Source: an uncultured Prevotella sp. (GTDB lineage: Bacteria > Bacteroidota > Bacteroidia > Bacteroidales > Bacteroidaceae). From it: a DNA stretch of 64,000 nucleotides. The translations under genes were made by a program, and so were the position numbers. Positions 43,945 to 52,914 of the stretch are shown piece by piece; positions within the stretch are counted from its first letter, which is position 1, and each line of letters opens with the position of its first letter. Under the pieces are notes generated by a model. That model worked only from the letters and a program-made list of their open reading frames with translations, made no database searches and was not told the origin of the DNA. The stretch covers positions 1-64,000 of the forward strand of contig CAAGPV010000009.1 of assembly GCA_900771975.1 (NCBI GenBank), given 5' to 3'.

Positions 43945-45348
43945 ATGAAAAAGTTTATGGATGAAAATTTCCTGTTAGAGACTTCAACTGCTCAGGATCT
44001 TTTCCACAATCATGCGGCAAAAATGCCAATTATTGATTATCATTGTCATCTTATCCCTCAAATGGTTGCAGAAGACCATCGATTTAAGAGTATAACTGAA
44101 TTATGGTTAGGTGGTGATCACTACAAATGGCGTGCCATGAGAACAAACGGCATAGATGAACGCTATTGTACAGGAACAGACACGTCAGATTGGGAAAAGT
44201 TTGAGAAATGGGCAGAAACAGTACCCTATACTTTTCGTAACCCGTTATACCATTGGACCCATTTGGAATTAAAAACGGCTTTTGGTATTGAAAAACAATT
44301 ATCTCCAGAAACAGCTCATGAAATCTATGATGAGTGTAATGAAAAGCTCAAATTGCCAGAGTATAGTGCAAGGGGGCTTATGCGCCGTTATAATGTTGAA
44401 TGCGTTTGTACCACCGATGACCCAGTAGATGATTTGCGCTATCACAAACAAACCCGTGAAAGTGGGTTTGAAATTAAAATGATACCGGCATGGAGACCTG
44501 ATAAAGCAATGAATATTGAAAAGCCAGATTTCGCAGATTATGTTCAAAAGTTATCTGAAGTTTCTGGGGTTGAAATCGCTTCTTTTAAAGATATGGTGGA
44601 TGCTTTGCAGAAACGCCATGATTTCTTTAGCCAGAATGGTTGTAAATTGTCCGACCATGGAATTGAAGAATTCTATGATGAGCCGTATACCGATTCACAA
44701 ATAGAAACTATTTTTGAAAAAGCATTACGTAGACAACAACTGTCTAATTTGGAAATTCGTCAATATAAACATTCTTTCTTGAAAGTATGTGCCGAAATGG
44801 ATTATGCTTCTGATTGGACTCAACAATATCATTATGGTGCTATTCGTGACAACAACAAGTTGATGTATGAAAAGTTAGGACCAGACACGGGTTTTGATTC
44901 GATAGGAGAATTTAATACGGCTCGGGCGATGAGTCATTTCTTGAATGAATTGAATGTAGAGGGCAAACTCACACGAACCATATTGTATTGTCTGAATCCT
45001 TGTGCAAATGAAGTTATAGCAACGATGCTTGGTAATTTTCAAGATGGTTCAGAGCCCGGCAAAATTCAGTTTGGCTCAGGTTGGTGGTTTAATGACCAAT
45101 TAGATGGAATGACACGTCAGATGAATGCTTTGTCAGTTTTGGGCTTGTTAAGCCGTTTCGTTGGAATGCTGACAGATTCTCGTTCCTTCTTGAGCTATCC
45201 ACGCCATGAATATTTCCGTCGTTTGCTTTGCAATTTATTAGGTAATGATGTTGAAAAAGGTTTGTTGCCCAATGACCATAAAGCGCTTGCAAGAATGGTA
45301 GAAGACATCTCTTATAATAATGCGCGTCGGTATTTCAAATTTTATTAA
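43945..45348 (+). CDS. uxaC: Uronate isomerase
   Basis: This 467-residue amidohydrolase-like TIM-barrel enzyme isomerises D-glucuronate to fructuronate and D-galacturonate to tagaturonate, the first cytosolic step of uronate use. The opening MPIIDYHCHLIPQMVAED holds the metal HxH. WTHLELKTAFGI, CTTDDPVDDLRYH and the late TDSRSFLSYPRHEYFRR are UxaC signatures. Length is normal. No uxaB/uxuB or kdg genes are adjacent. It links functionally to the pectate lyase, whose products feed galacturonate. It ends at a strong terminator. Confidence 0.96.
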   Translation: MKKFMDENFLLETSTAQDLFHNHAAKMPIIDYHCHLIPQMVAEDHRFKSITELWLGGDHYKWRAMRTNGIDERYCTGTDTSDWEKFEKWAETVPYTFRNPLYHWTHLELKTAFGIEKQLSPETAHEIYDECNEKLKLPEYSARGLMRRYNVECVCTTDDPVDDLRYHKQTRESGFEIKMIPAWRPDKAMNIEKPDFADYVQKLSEVSGVEIASFKDMVDALQKRHDFFSQNGCKLSDHGIEEFYDEPYTDSQIETIFEKALRRQQLSNLEIRQYKHSFLKVCAEMDYASDWTQQYHYGAIRDNNKLMYEKLGPDTGFDSIGEFNTARAMSHFLNELNVEGKLTRTILYCLNPCANEVIATMLGNFQDGSEPGKIQFGSGWWFNDQLDGMTRQMNALSVLGLLSRFVGMLTDSRSFLSYPRHEYFRRLLCNLLGNDVEKGLLPNDHKALARMVEDISYNNARRYFKFY

Positions 45349-45371
45349 AGATTGAGTTTCGTTTTGATTAT

Positions 45372-45405
45372 AGTGGGTGGCCAATAAAGGCCATCCACTT
45401 TTTTT
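45372..45405 (+). terminator. Rho-independent terminator of uxaC
   Basis: AGTGGGTGGCC (45372-45382) pairs with GGCCATCCACT (45389-45399) with one G-T pair, then a run of T to 45405. Confidence 0.93.
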
Positions 45406-45425
45406 GTAGAATTAAGTTTGAAATA

Positions 45426-45457
45426 TTTGTTTTAACTAAAAAATAGTCGTATTTTTG
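45426..45457 (+). promoter_or_regulatory. Promoter of the Wza-like gene
   Basis: TTTG (45426-45429) and TATTTTTG (45450-45457) are separated by 20 bp, a full -33/-7 match. Confidence 0.74.
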
Positions 45458-45493
45458 CAAGTGAAAATATAACATTGCGCAATTTAAATTAAC

Positions 45494-46294
45494 ATGAAAA
45501 AATTTCTTTTTACAATAGTAATTGGTATTGCTATTCTAAGTATCACGGGATGTGGGTCAGGAAAGAATATCCCATATTTCCAAAATATTGATACAACGAG
45601 TTTGGCCGCTTCAAGAGGTCTTTACGATGCTCATATTATGCCAAAAGACATGCTTACTATTACGGTTCAGACGACAGATCCTTCTGCTGCCGTTCCGTTC
45701 AACTTGTCAATAGCTAACACTGTGGGGACTAATGGACAATTGTCGACAAGCCCTGGAACCTTACAGGGATATTTGGTAGATAATGATGGGTTTATTAATT
45801 TCCCAATTATCGGTAAAATTCATGTGGCAGGTATGACTAAGACAGAATGTGAAGATTATATTAAAGAAAAAGTTCAACCCTACTTGGCGAAAAACGAGAA
45901 TCCCATAGTTACTGTACGTATGTCAAGTTATCGCATTACAGTTACAGGTGAAGTAGGGCATCCCGGTGTCATTCCTGTTGCAACAGAAAAGATGAGTGTT
46001 ATTGAGGCGTTGGCCCAAGCAGGCGATTTGACAATCTATGGAAAGCGTGATAATGTTATGCTTATTAGGGAAGATGCGTCTGGTCAAAAACACGAAGTCC
46101 GCTTAAATTTGAATGATGCGAATTTAATCAATTCGCCATATTATTATTTGCAACAAAACGATATACTTTATGTAGAGCCCAACTCTGTCAAGGCGAAGAA
46201 TTCGGCAATAGGTTCTTCTACAACAATTTGGTTCTCTTTTATTGGTATTGTTACTTCTGTTGCATCGTTATTGGTTAATATTCTTAGAAACTAA
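45494..46294 (+). CDS. Polysaccharide export lipoprotein, Wza-like
   Basis: This 266-residue outer-membrane-type export protein has a lipobox ILSITGC placing the lipidated Cys at residue 20. A Poly_export domain follows (about 45-140, HIMPKDMLTITVQT, GFINFPIIGKIHVAG), then an SLBB-type domain (about 145-220, YRITVTGEVGHPGVIPV and LAQAGDLTIYGKRDNVMLIRE). The extreme C-terminus is hydrophobic (TTIWFSFIGIVTSVASLLVNILRN), a membrane anchor seen in Bacteroidetes members. No Wzc-type kinase or glycosyltransferase is adjacent, so it is a lone copy with its own promoter and terminator. Confidence 0.88.
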   Translation: MKKFLFTIVIGIAILSITGCGSGKNIPYFQNIDTTSLAASRGLYDAHIMPKDMLTITVQTTDPSAAVPFNLSIANTVGTNGQLSTSPGTLQGYLVDNDGFINFPIIGKIHVAGMTKTECEDYIKEKVQPYLAKNENPIVTVRMSSYRITVTGEVGHPGVIPVATEKMSVIEALAQAGDLTIYGKRDNVMLIREDASGQKHEVRLNLNDANLINSPYYYLQQNDILYVEPNSVKAKNSAIGSSTTIWFSFIGIVTSVASLLVNILRN

Positions 46295-46300
46295 AATTAT

Positions 46301-46326
46301 AAAAGCTCTGGGAACCCAGGGCTTTT
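46301..46326 (+). terminator. Terminator of the Wza-like gene
   Basis: AAAAGCTCTGGG (46301-46312) pairs with CCCAGGGCTTTT (46315-46326), ending in T-rich sequence. Confidence 0.9.
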
Positions 46327-46357
46327 CTTTTATAATTATTTTTTTATCAGGTCTATA

Positions 46358-48253
46358 ATGGAACGAGAAATTCATGAGGATTGCGGAGTCGCAATGATAC
46401 GTTTGTTAAAACCGCTTGAATATTATCAACGAAAATACGGCACTTGGATGTATGGCCTTAATAAGCTTTACCTTATGATGGAAAAGCAGCATAACAGGGG
46501 GCAGGAGGGCGCTGGTATGGCATGTGTTGATATGGATTCTGAGCCGGGAAATGAGTATATGTTCCGTGAAAGGGCAGAAGGCAAAGATGCCATTACAGAA
46601 ATCTTTGCAAGTGCTCATAAAAGAATTAAGGAATTCACAACAGAACAAATTTCTGATGCAACCTTTGCTAAAGCCCATATTCCGTTTGCCGGTCAGTTGT
46701 ATATGGGTCATCTTAGATATTCAACGACAGGAAAAAGCGGACTTACATATGTTCATCCCTTTCTTCGTCGCAACAATTGGAAGGCAAAAAACCTCTGTTT
46801 GTGCGGAAATTTCAACATGACCAATGTTGATGAAATCTTTGAAAAATTAACCAAACAAGGTCAATGGCCTCGCATATATAGCGATACCTATATTATGCTT
46901 GAGCTTATGGGGCATAGGCTTGACAGAGAGGTTGAAAGAAATTTTATACAAGCTCAAAATAAAGGTCTATCAGATAAGGATATAACAAAATATATAGAAA
47001 ATAACATCAAAATCCGGAATGTTCTCGAAACCACGATGACGGATTTTGATGGAGGTTATGTTGTTTGTGGCGTGACAGGTTCGGGAGAAATGTTTTCTAT
47101 GCGTGACCCATGGGGAATACGTCCTGCTTTTTATTTTAAGAATGATGAATTTGTCGCTTTGGCCAGCGAGCGTCCTGTGTTACAGACGACATTCGACTTA
47201 GACTGTAATGATGTTGTTGAGCTAAAGCCAGGACAAGCCTTGATAGTAAACAAATCGGGCGAAACATCGATAGAACAAATAGTAGCACAAAAGTCCGATT
47301 CGGCTTGCTCCTTTGAGAGAATCTATTTTAGTAGAGGCTCAGACAGAGACATCTATAGAGAACGTCAGACCTTAGGAGAGCAATTAACAGAGCCAATCTT
47401 AAAAGCCATAGATTATGATACAAAGCATACTGTGTTCTCTTTTATTCCAAATACGGCCGAAGTTGCTTTCTATGGTATGCTTAATGGATTTAAACATTAC
47501 ATTAACGAAAAGAAAGTTGAGCGTTTAAGTTCCATGGATCATATTCCTACACGAGAAGAATTAAGAGATATTTTGCAAGAATATGTCCGTTCTGAAAAAG
47601 TGGCTTGGAAAGATATAAAATTGCGAACTTTTATTACAGAAGGGAATTCCCGAAACGATTTAGCTTCACATGTTTATGATATTACCTACGAAAGTTTAAC
47701 TCCAAAAGTTGACAACTTGGTTATTATTGACGACTCAATTGTTCGTGGAACTACCTTAAAAGAAAGCATATTCAGAATTTTAGATCGTCTTTCTCCAAAG
47801 AAAATAGTCATGGTGTCAAGTGCTCCACAAATAAGATACCCAGATTATTATGGAATAGATATGGCGCGTTTGGAGGAATTCTGTGTGTTTAGGGCAACCA
47901 TTGAGCTATTGAAAGAGAGAAATATGCATGAGTTAATAGATGAAACCTATCACCATTGTAAGGAAGAGGTTCTAAAAAAAGGACAGATAAGAAATGCTGT
48001 TCAGGATATTTATGCACCTTTTTCCGTGCAGGAAATAAATGAAAAAATTGTTGAGATGTTACGCCCGGAAGGAATGACCACACCAGTAGAACTGGTTTAT
48101 CAATCCGTGGAAGGCCTTCATCATGCTATACCTAACCATAAAGGTGATTGGTATTTTACGGGAAACTATCCAACTCCAGGTGGAATGCGCTTATGCAATC
48201 AGGCATTTATTAATTATGTAGAGAACACATATCAATATGAACAGAAATTCTGA
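46358..48253 (+). CDS. Long PurF-like amidophosphoribosyltransferase
   Basis: This 631-residue protein has a class II glutamine amidotransferase domain starting at Cys9 (EDCGVAMI, after an 8-residue propeptide), with QHNRGQEGAGMA and MGHLRYSTTGKSG. A phosphoribosyltransferase domain follows with the PRPP loop VIIDDSIVRGTTL near residues 452-464. It is about 130-150 residues longer than ordinary PurF, with extra material between the domains (NEKKVERLSSMDHIPTREEL) and at the C-terminus. It lies 10 bp before carA and then carB, that is, with pyrimidine/arginine carbamoyl-phosphate genes rather than pur genes. A role as a PurF paralogue or second purine-entry enzyme is likely. Activity is inferred. 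Confidence 0.88.
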   Translation: MEREIHEDCGVAMIRLLKPLEYYQRKYGTWMYGLNKLYLMMEKQHNRGQEGAGMACVDMDSEPGNEYMFRERAEGKDAITEIFASAHKRIKEFTTEQISDATFAKAHIPFAGQLYMGHLRYSTTGKSGLTYVHPFLRRNNWKAKNLCLCGNFNMTNVDEIFEKLTKQGQWPRIYSDTYIMLELMGHRLDREVERNFIQAQNKGLSDKDITKYIENNIKIRNVLETTMTDFDGGYVVCGVTGSGEMFSMRDPWGIRPAFYFKNDEFVALASERPVLQTTFDLDCNDVVELKPGQALIVNKSGETSIEQIVAQKSDSACSFERIYFSRGSDRDIYRERQTLGEQLTEPILKAIDYDTKHTVFSFIPNTAEVAFYGMLNGFKHYINEKKVERLSSMDHIPTREELRDILQEYVRSEKVAWKDIKLRTFITEGNSRNDLASHVYDITYESLTPKVDNLVIIDDSIVRGTTLKESIFRILDRLSPKKIVMVSSAPQIRYPDYYGIDMARLEEFCVFRATIELLKERNMHELIDETYHHCKEEVLKKGQIRNAVQDIYAPFSVQEINEKIVEMLRPEGMTTPVELVYQSVEGLHHAIPNHKGDWYFTGNYPTPGGMRLCNQAFINYVENTYQYEQKF

Positions 48254-48263
48254 AAACAATATA

Positions 48264-49337
48264 ATGAAAAAGGTTACGTTAGTCTTGTCAGACGGGACAC
48301 AGTTTCAAGGAAAGAGTTTTGGTTATGATTGTCCGGTTGCAGGAGAGGTTGTCTTCAATACGGCCATGATGGGTTATCCGGAAAGTCTTACAGATCCATC
48401 TTATGCCGGACAATTGATGGCTCTTACTTTTCCTTTAGTCGGTAACTATGGTGTACCTCCATTTACCATCGAACAAAATGGCCTTCCAACATTCATGGAA
48501 AGCGATAAAATTTATGCTTCTGCCATTATCGTTTCAGATTACAGTGAGTATTATAGTCATTGGAACGCTAACGAAAGTTTGGCAGACTGGCTTAAGAGAG
48601 AGCATGTTCCTGGCATAACGGGTATTGATACCCGACAATTAACAAAAATCCTTCGGGAGCATGGAGTTATGATGGGAAAAATCATTTTTGATGACGATCC
48701 AGATAATGTGCCGGAAGCTGATTATGAAGGCGTAAATTTTGTAGACAAGGTTAGTTGTAAAGAAATTATTCGTTACAATGAGGGCGCCGGTAAAAAAGTC
48801 GTTTTGGTCGATTGTGGCGTGAAAGCCAACATTATAAGGTGTTTAATTAATAGAGGTATTGAGGTTATTCGTGTACCTTGGAATTATGACTATACAAGTA
48901 TGGATTTCGACGGGTTGTTTTTGGCGAATGGCCCTGGCGATCCCGACACCTGTGAAGATGCAGTAAAAGTTATTCGTCGTCAAATGTCACAAAGTACCAA
49001 ACCGATTTGTGGTATATGTATGGGCAACCAATTGCTTGCTAAAGCAGCAGGAGCAACTATTTATAAGCTAAAGTATGGCCATCGCTCTCATAACCAACCT
49101 GTAAGATTAGTCGGAACAAACAAATGCTATATAACCTCTCAAAATCATGGTTATGCTGTTGACGGTAAGTCTCTTTCAAGTGATTGGCAAGAGCTTTTTG
49201 TTAATATGAATGACGGTTCTAATGAAGGCATTCGTCACAAACAAAATCCGTGGTTTTCCTCTCAATTCCATCCAGAAGCATGTTCTGGTCCGGTAGACAC
49301 AGAATTTATGTTTGACAAGTTCGTAAACGTTCTATAG
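48264..49337 (+). CDS. carA: Carbamoyl-phosphate synthase small (glutaminase) subunit
   Basis: This 357-residue subunit delivers ammonia from glutamine to CarB. The N-terminal domain starts KKVTLVLSDGTQFQGKSFGY. The C-terminal class I amidotransferase has the nucleophile Cys in CGICMGNQLLAKA, LANGPGDPDTC, and the His/Glu pair in SQFHPEA. The open frame begins at 48237, overlapping the upstream gene, but the ATG at 48264 gives the standard N-terminus. It is followed 18 bp later by carB. Confidence 0.96.
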   Translation: MKKVTLVLSDGTQFQGKSFGYDCPVAGEVVFNTAMMGYPESLTDPSYAGQLMALTFPLVGNYGVPPFTIEQNGLPTFMESDKIYASAIIVSDYSEYYSHWNANESLADWLKREHVPGITGIDTRQLTKILREHGVMMGKIIFDDDPDNVPEADYEGVNFVDKVSCKEIIRYNEGAGKKVVLVDCGVKANIIRCLINRGIEVIRVPWNYDYTSMDFDGLFLANGPGDPDTCEDAVKVIRRQMSQSTKPICGICMGNQLLAKAAGATIYKLKYGHRSHNQPVRLVGTNKCYITSQNHGYAVDGKSLSSDWQELFVNMNDGSNEGIRHKQNPWFSSQFHPEACSGPVDTEFMFDKFVNVL

Positions 49338-49355
49338 TTATTTAAGCAACAAGCA

Positions 49356-52300
49356 ATGAAAGACGAAACAATAAAAAAAGTATTACTTTTAGGTTCGGGA
49401 GCACTTAAAATAGGTGAAGCTGGAGAATTTGATTATTCTGGTTCACAAGCATTAAAAGCTCTGCGTGAAGAGGGGGTTGAAACAGTTCTTATCAATCCTA
49501 ATATTGCTACAGTCCAGACTTCTGAAGGTGTGGCCGATCAAATATATTTTTTGCCAGTTCAACCCTACTTTGTTGAACGTGTAATACAAAAAGAACATCC
49601 CGATGGAATTCTACTTTCATTTGGCGGTCAAACAGCCTTAAACTGTGGCGTAGAACTTGAACGAACAGGCATACTTAAAAAATATGGCGTCCGCGTTTTA
49701 GGCACCCCCGTAGAAGCCATAATGAACACGGAAGATCGCGAGTTGTTTGTTGAACAACTTGATGAGATAAATGTCAAGACAATAAAGAGCCAAGCATGTG
49801 AGAACCTTGAAGAAGCACAAAAAGCGGCTTCAGACTTGGGCTACCCCGTTATTATTAGAGCTGCTTATGCTTTGGGCGGTCTTGGCTCTGGCTTTGCCGA
49901 TGATGAAAATGAGCTCAATCGTATTTGTGAAAAAGCCTTCTCCTTTTCACCTCAGGTGTTAGTTGAAAAAAGCTTGAAAGGTTGGAAAGAAATCGAATAT
50001 GAGGTTGTACGTGATAAGTATGACAATTGCATCACGGTTTGTAATATGGAAAATTTTGACCCGTTGGGTATCCATACAGGTGAATCAATTGTCATAGCTC
50101 CTTCTCAGACATTAACAAATAGCGAATATCATAAGCTTCGTGCCTTGTCAATCAAAATAGTTCGCCATATTGGTATTGTTGGCGAATGTAATGTGCAATA
50201 CGCCTTTGATCCGCAAAGTGAAGATTATCGGGTGATTGAGGTAAATGCCCGTCTATCGCGTTCATCGGCGTTGGCATCAAAAGCAACGGGCTATCCTTTG
50301 GCTTTTGTTGCAGCCAAACTCGGTATGGGATATGGTTTGTTTGAGTTGAAAAATTCGGTAACCAAAACCACTTCCGCATTTTTTGAGCCAGCTTTAGATT
50401 ATGTCGTTTGCAAAATTCCGCGTTGGGATCTTAGCAAATTCCGTGGCGTAGACAAGGAATTGGGTTCGTCTATGAAATCTGTTGGCGAGGTAATGGCCAT
50501 AGGTCGCAATTTTGAAGAAGCTATTCAAAAAGGTTTGCGAATGATAGGACAAGGGATGCATGGTTATGTGGAAAATAAAGAACTCGAAATACCCAATATA
50601 GATGCAGCTCTTCGTGAACCAACAGATAAACGCGTTTTCGTAATATCGAAAGCTATGCACAAAGGTTATACAATAGACCAAATCCATGATTTGACGAAAA
50701 TAGACAAGTGGTTTTTGTATAAGCTAAAGCACATTATAGATATTGACGAACAACTTAAGCAATGTAATGTAAACACACTCGACCGCGAATTGTTGCGTGA
50801 GGCCAAAGTCTATGGCTTCTCTGATTTCCAAATTGCACGTGCTGTCGGCTTGGAGAATGAACTTCATAACATGCACAAGGCGATGTTGGTAATTAGGCGT
50901 TTACGTAAAACTTATGACATTCTTCCTGTAGTTAAGCAGATAGATACATTGGCAGCAGAATATCCAGCTCAAACCAACTATTTGTACTTAACGTATGCCG
51001 GCGTCAAGAGTGATATAAAGTTTTCAGACGATCGACAATCTGTTATCGTCTTGGGCTCTGGGGCTTATCGCATAGGAAGTTCTGTAGAATTTGATTGGTG
51101 TGGTGTTCAAGCATTAAATACAATCCGACGCCAAGGATATCGCTCAATCATGATAAATTTCAATCCAGAAACGGTAAGTACCGATTATGATATGTGTGAT
51201 CGGTTATATTTTGACGAGCTCACCTTTGAGCGCGTGATGGATGTTATTGATCTTGAAGTTCCTCATGGTGTTATCGTTTCTACCGGAGGCCAAATTCCTA
51301 ATAACCTTGCTTTGTATCTTGATGAAGAGCATGTTCCAATCTTGGGTACGCGAGCTAAAGATATTGATGGCGCAGAGGATCGTGCAAAATTCTCTCAGAT
51401 GTTGACAGAGAACGGCATTAATCAACCTGAATGGAGTGCGCTAACATCAATGGCAGATATTGATAGCTTTGTTTCACGTGTGGGATTTCCTGTCTTGGTG
51501 CGTCCTTCATATGTCTTATCGGGTGCTGCTATGAACGTTTGCTCTAATGAAGAAGAATTAAAGCGTTTCTTACAACTTGCGGCCAATGTTAGCGAAGACC
51601 ATCCTGTTGTAGTAAGTAAATTTGTAGAACATGCCAAGGAAATAGAGTTTGATGCAGTTGCGCGAGAGGGAGAAATACTGGCATATGCAATAAGTGAACA
51701 TATAGAGTTTGCTGGTGTGCATTCTGGTGATGCGACCATACAGTTCCCACCTCAAAAGTTATATGTTGAAACTGTTCGCCGGGTAAAGCGTGTTAGCCGG
51801 CAGATAGCTCATGCATTACACATTAACGGCCCATTTAACATTCAGTATATGGCCCGTGAAAATGATATTCTTGTCATAGAATGTAATCTTCGCGCAAGCC
51901 GTTCGTTCCCATTTGTAAGTAAGGTACTTAAAATCAATCTTATTGATTTGGCCACAAAAGTTATGTTGGGCGTTCCGGTAGAAAAACCAAGTAAAAATCT
52001 TTTTGATTTGGATTATGTGGGTATTAAAGCCTCTCAATTCTCTTTTAACAGATTGCAAAAAGCAGATCCAGTTTTAGGAGTGGATATGAGTTCAACAGGA
52101 GAAGTGGGCTGTCTTGGTGACGACACGGCCAGCGCTCTGTTGAAGTCGATGTTAAGTGTAGGCCAACGCATACCAGAAAAGACAATATTGCTCTCAACGG
52201 GAAGCGCTAAACAAAAGGCAGAAATGTTGGAAGCGGCTAAAACACTTCAAAAACACGGTTATCAATTGTTTGCTACAGGTGGAACAAGTCGTTATTTATC

Positions 52301-52580
52301 TGAAAACGGTATTGAAAACACGTTGGTATATTGGCCGTCTGAAGAGGGTAAGCATCCACAGGCATTGGAAATGCTACATAATAAACAGATTGATATGGTT
52401 GTTAACATTCCAAAAGATCTCACTCCGGACGAATTGTCAAACGGCTATAAGATTCGCAGGGCAGCAATTGACTTGAACATACCTTTAATTACAAATAGCA
52501 GGTTGGCAAGCGCCTTTATAAGTGCCTTTTGCTCTTTAACTCCTGATGACCTTGATATAAAGGCTTGGGGAGAATACTAA
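49356..52580 (+). CDS. carB: Carbamoyl-phosphate synthase large subunit
   Basis: This 1074-residue enzyme makes carbamoyl phosphate from bicarbonate, ammonia and two ATP, for pyrimidine and arginine synthesis. It has the duplicated ATP-grasp architecture: first half GSGALKIGEAGEFDYSG, NPNIATVQTS; second half GSGAYRIGSSVEFDWCG, NFNPETVSTDYD, with FNIQYMARENDILVIECN. The last about 140 residues (QKHGYQLFATGGTSRYL) are the MGS-like allosteric domain that binds UMP/ornithine. Full length. It ends the purF-like/carA/carB operon at a terminator. Confidence 0.97.
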   Translation: MKDETIKKVLLLGSGALKIGEAGEFDYSGSQALKALREEGVETVLINPNIATVQTSEGVADQIYFLPVQPYFVERVIQKEHPDGILLSFGGQTALNCGVELERTGILKKYGVRVLGTPVEAIMNTEDRELFVEQLDEINVKTIKSQACENLEEAQKAASDLGYPVIIRAAYALGGLGSGFADDENELNRICEKAFSFSPQVLVEKSLKGWKEIEYEVVRDKYDNCITVCNMENFDPLGIHTGESIVIAPSQTLTNSEYHKLRALSIKIVRHIGIVGECNVQYAFDPQSEDYRVIEVNARLSRSSALASKATGYPLAFVAAKLGMGYGLFELKNSVTKTTSAFFEPALDYVVCKIPRWDLSKFRGVDKELGSSMKSVGEVMAIGRNFEEAIQKGLRMIGQGMHGYVENKELEIPNIDAALREPTDKRVFVISKAMHKGYTIDQIHDLTKIDKWFLYKLKHIIDIDEQLKQCNVNTLDRELLREAKVYGFSDFQIARAVGLENELHNMHKAMLVIRRLRKTYDILPVVKQIDTLAAEYPAQTNYLYLTYAGVKSDIKFSDDRQSVIVLGSGAYRIGSSVEFDWCGVQALNTIRRQGYRSIMINFNPETVSTDYDMCDRLYFDELTFERVMDVIDLEVPHGVIVSTGGQIPNNLALYLDEEHVPILGTRAKDIDGAEDRAKFSQMLTENGINQPEWSALTSMADIDSFVSRVGFPVLVRPSYVLSGAAMNVCSNEEELKRFLQLAANVSEDHPVVVSKFVEHAKEIEFDAVAREGEILAYAISEHIEFAGVHSGDATIQFPPQKLYVETVRRVKRVSRQIAHALHINGPFNIQYMARENDILVIECNLRASRSFPFVSKVLKINLIDLATKVMLGVPVEKPSKNLFDLDYVGIKASQFSFNRLQKADPVLGVDMSSTGEVGCLGDDTASALLKSMLSVGQRIPEKTILLSTGSAKQKAEMLEAAKTLQKHGYQLFATGGTSRYLSENGIENTLVYWPSEEGKHPQALEMLHNKQIDMVVNIPKDLTPDELSNGYKIRRAAIDLNIPLITNSRLASAFISAFCSLTPDDLDIKAWGEY

Positions 52581-52605
52581 AAGAGTTACAAATATGTATA
52601 TTGTT

Positions 52606-52643
52606 AAAACCTCTTTGCTCTTTGTTTTGAGTAAAGAGGTTTT
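52606..52643 (+). terminator. Terminator of the carAB operon
   Basis: AAAACCTCTTTGCTC (52606-52620) pairs with GAGTAAAGAGGTTTT (52629-52643), with one G-T pair and further T after it. Confidence 0.92.
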
Positions 52644-52694
52644 TTAGTAGAAGAAAATTTAACTTATATCCATTCTCATTATTCAAAAAACTTA

Positions 52695-52702
52695 TACCTT
52701 TG
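52695..52702 (+). promoter_or_regulatory. -7 element TACCTTTG next to a start codon
   Basis: TACCTTTG ends only 5 bp before the ATG at 52708. With the usual start about 5-7 nt downstream, the mRNA would begin at or next to the ATG, so a leaderless transcript is likely. Confidence 0.6.
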
Positions 52703-52707
52703 CAATT

Positions 52708-52914
52708 ATGAAGCAGAAGATAGTTTGGAAAAAAGCATTGTTATTCCTCGTTATTATGGGAGGCCTTTATTATATAACGAGTTCATTCTTGATTTCGTTA
52801 GGAATAATTCTGATACTTTTTGTAATAGATGCCCTTTTGTGGGAATGGGAAGAAAACCGTAAGATTAAGCAACGTAAAAGAGATCATAACCATCAAACAT
52901 CAGACCACCAATGA
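52708..52914 (+). CDS. Small predicted membrane protein
   Basis: This 68-residue protein has two closely spaced hydrophobic segments (about 11-30 ALLFLVIMGGLYYITSSFLI and 28-45), then a charged, basic and His-rich cytoplasmic tail (KIKQRKRDHNHQTSDHQ). Topology and length suggest a small inner-membrane protein. No family is recognised. Its stop overlaps the next gene's start (ATGA), tying it to the AmgK-like/RapZ fusion, so it may assist that pathway. That is context only. Confidence 0.65.
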   Translation: MKQKIVWKKALLFLVIMGGLYYITSSFLISLGIILILFVIDALLWEWEENRKIKQRKRDHNHQTSDHQ

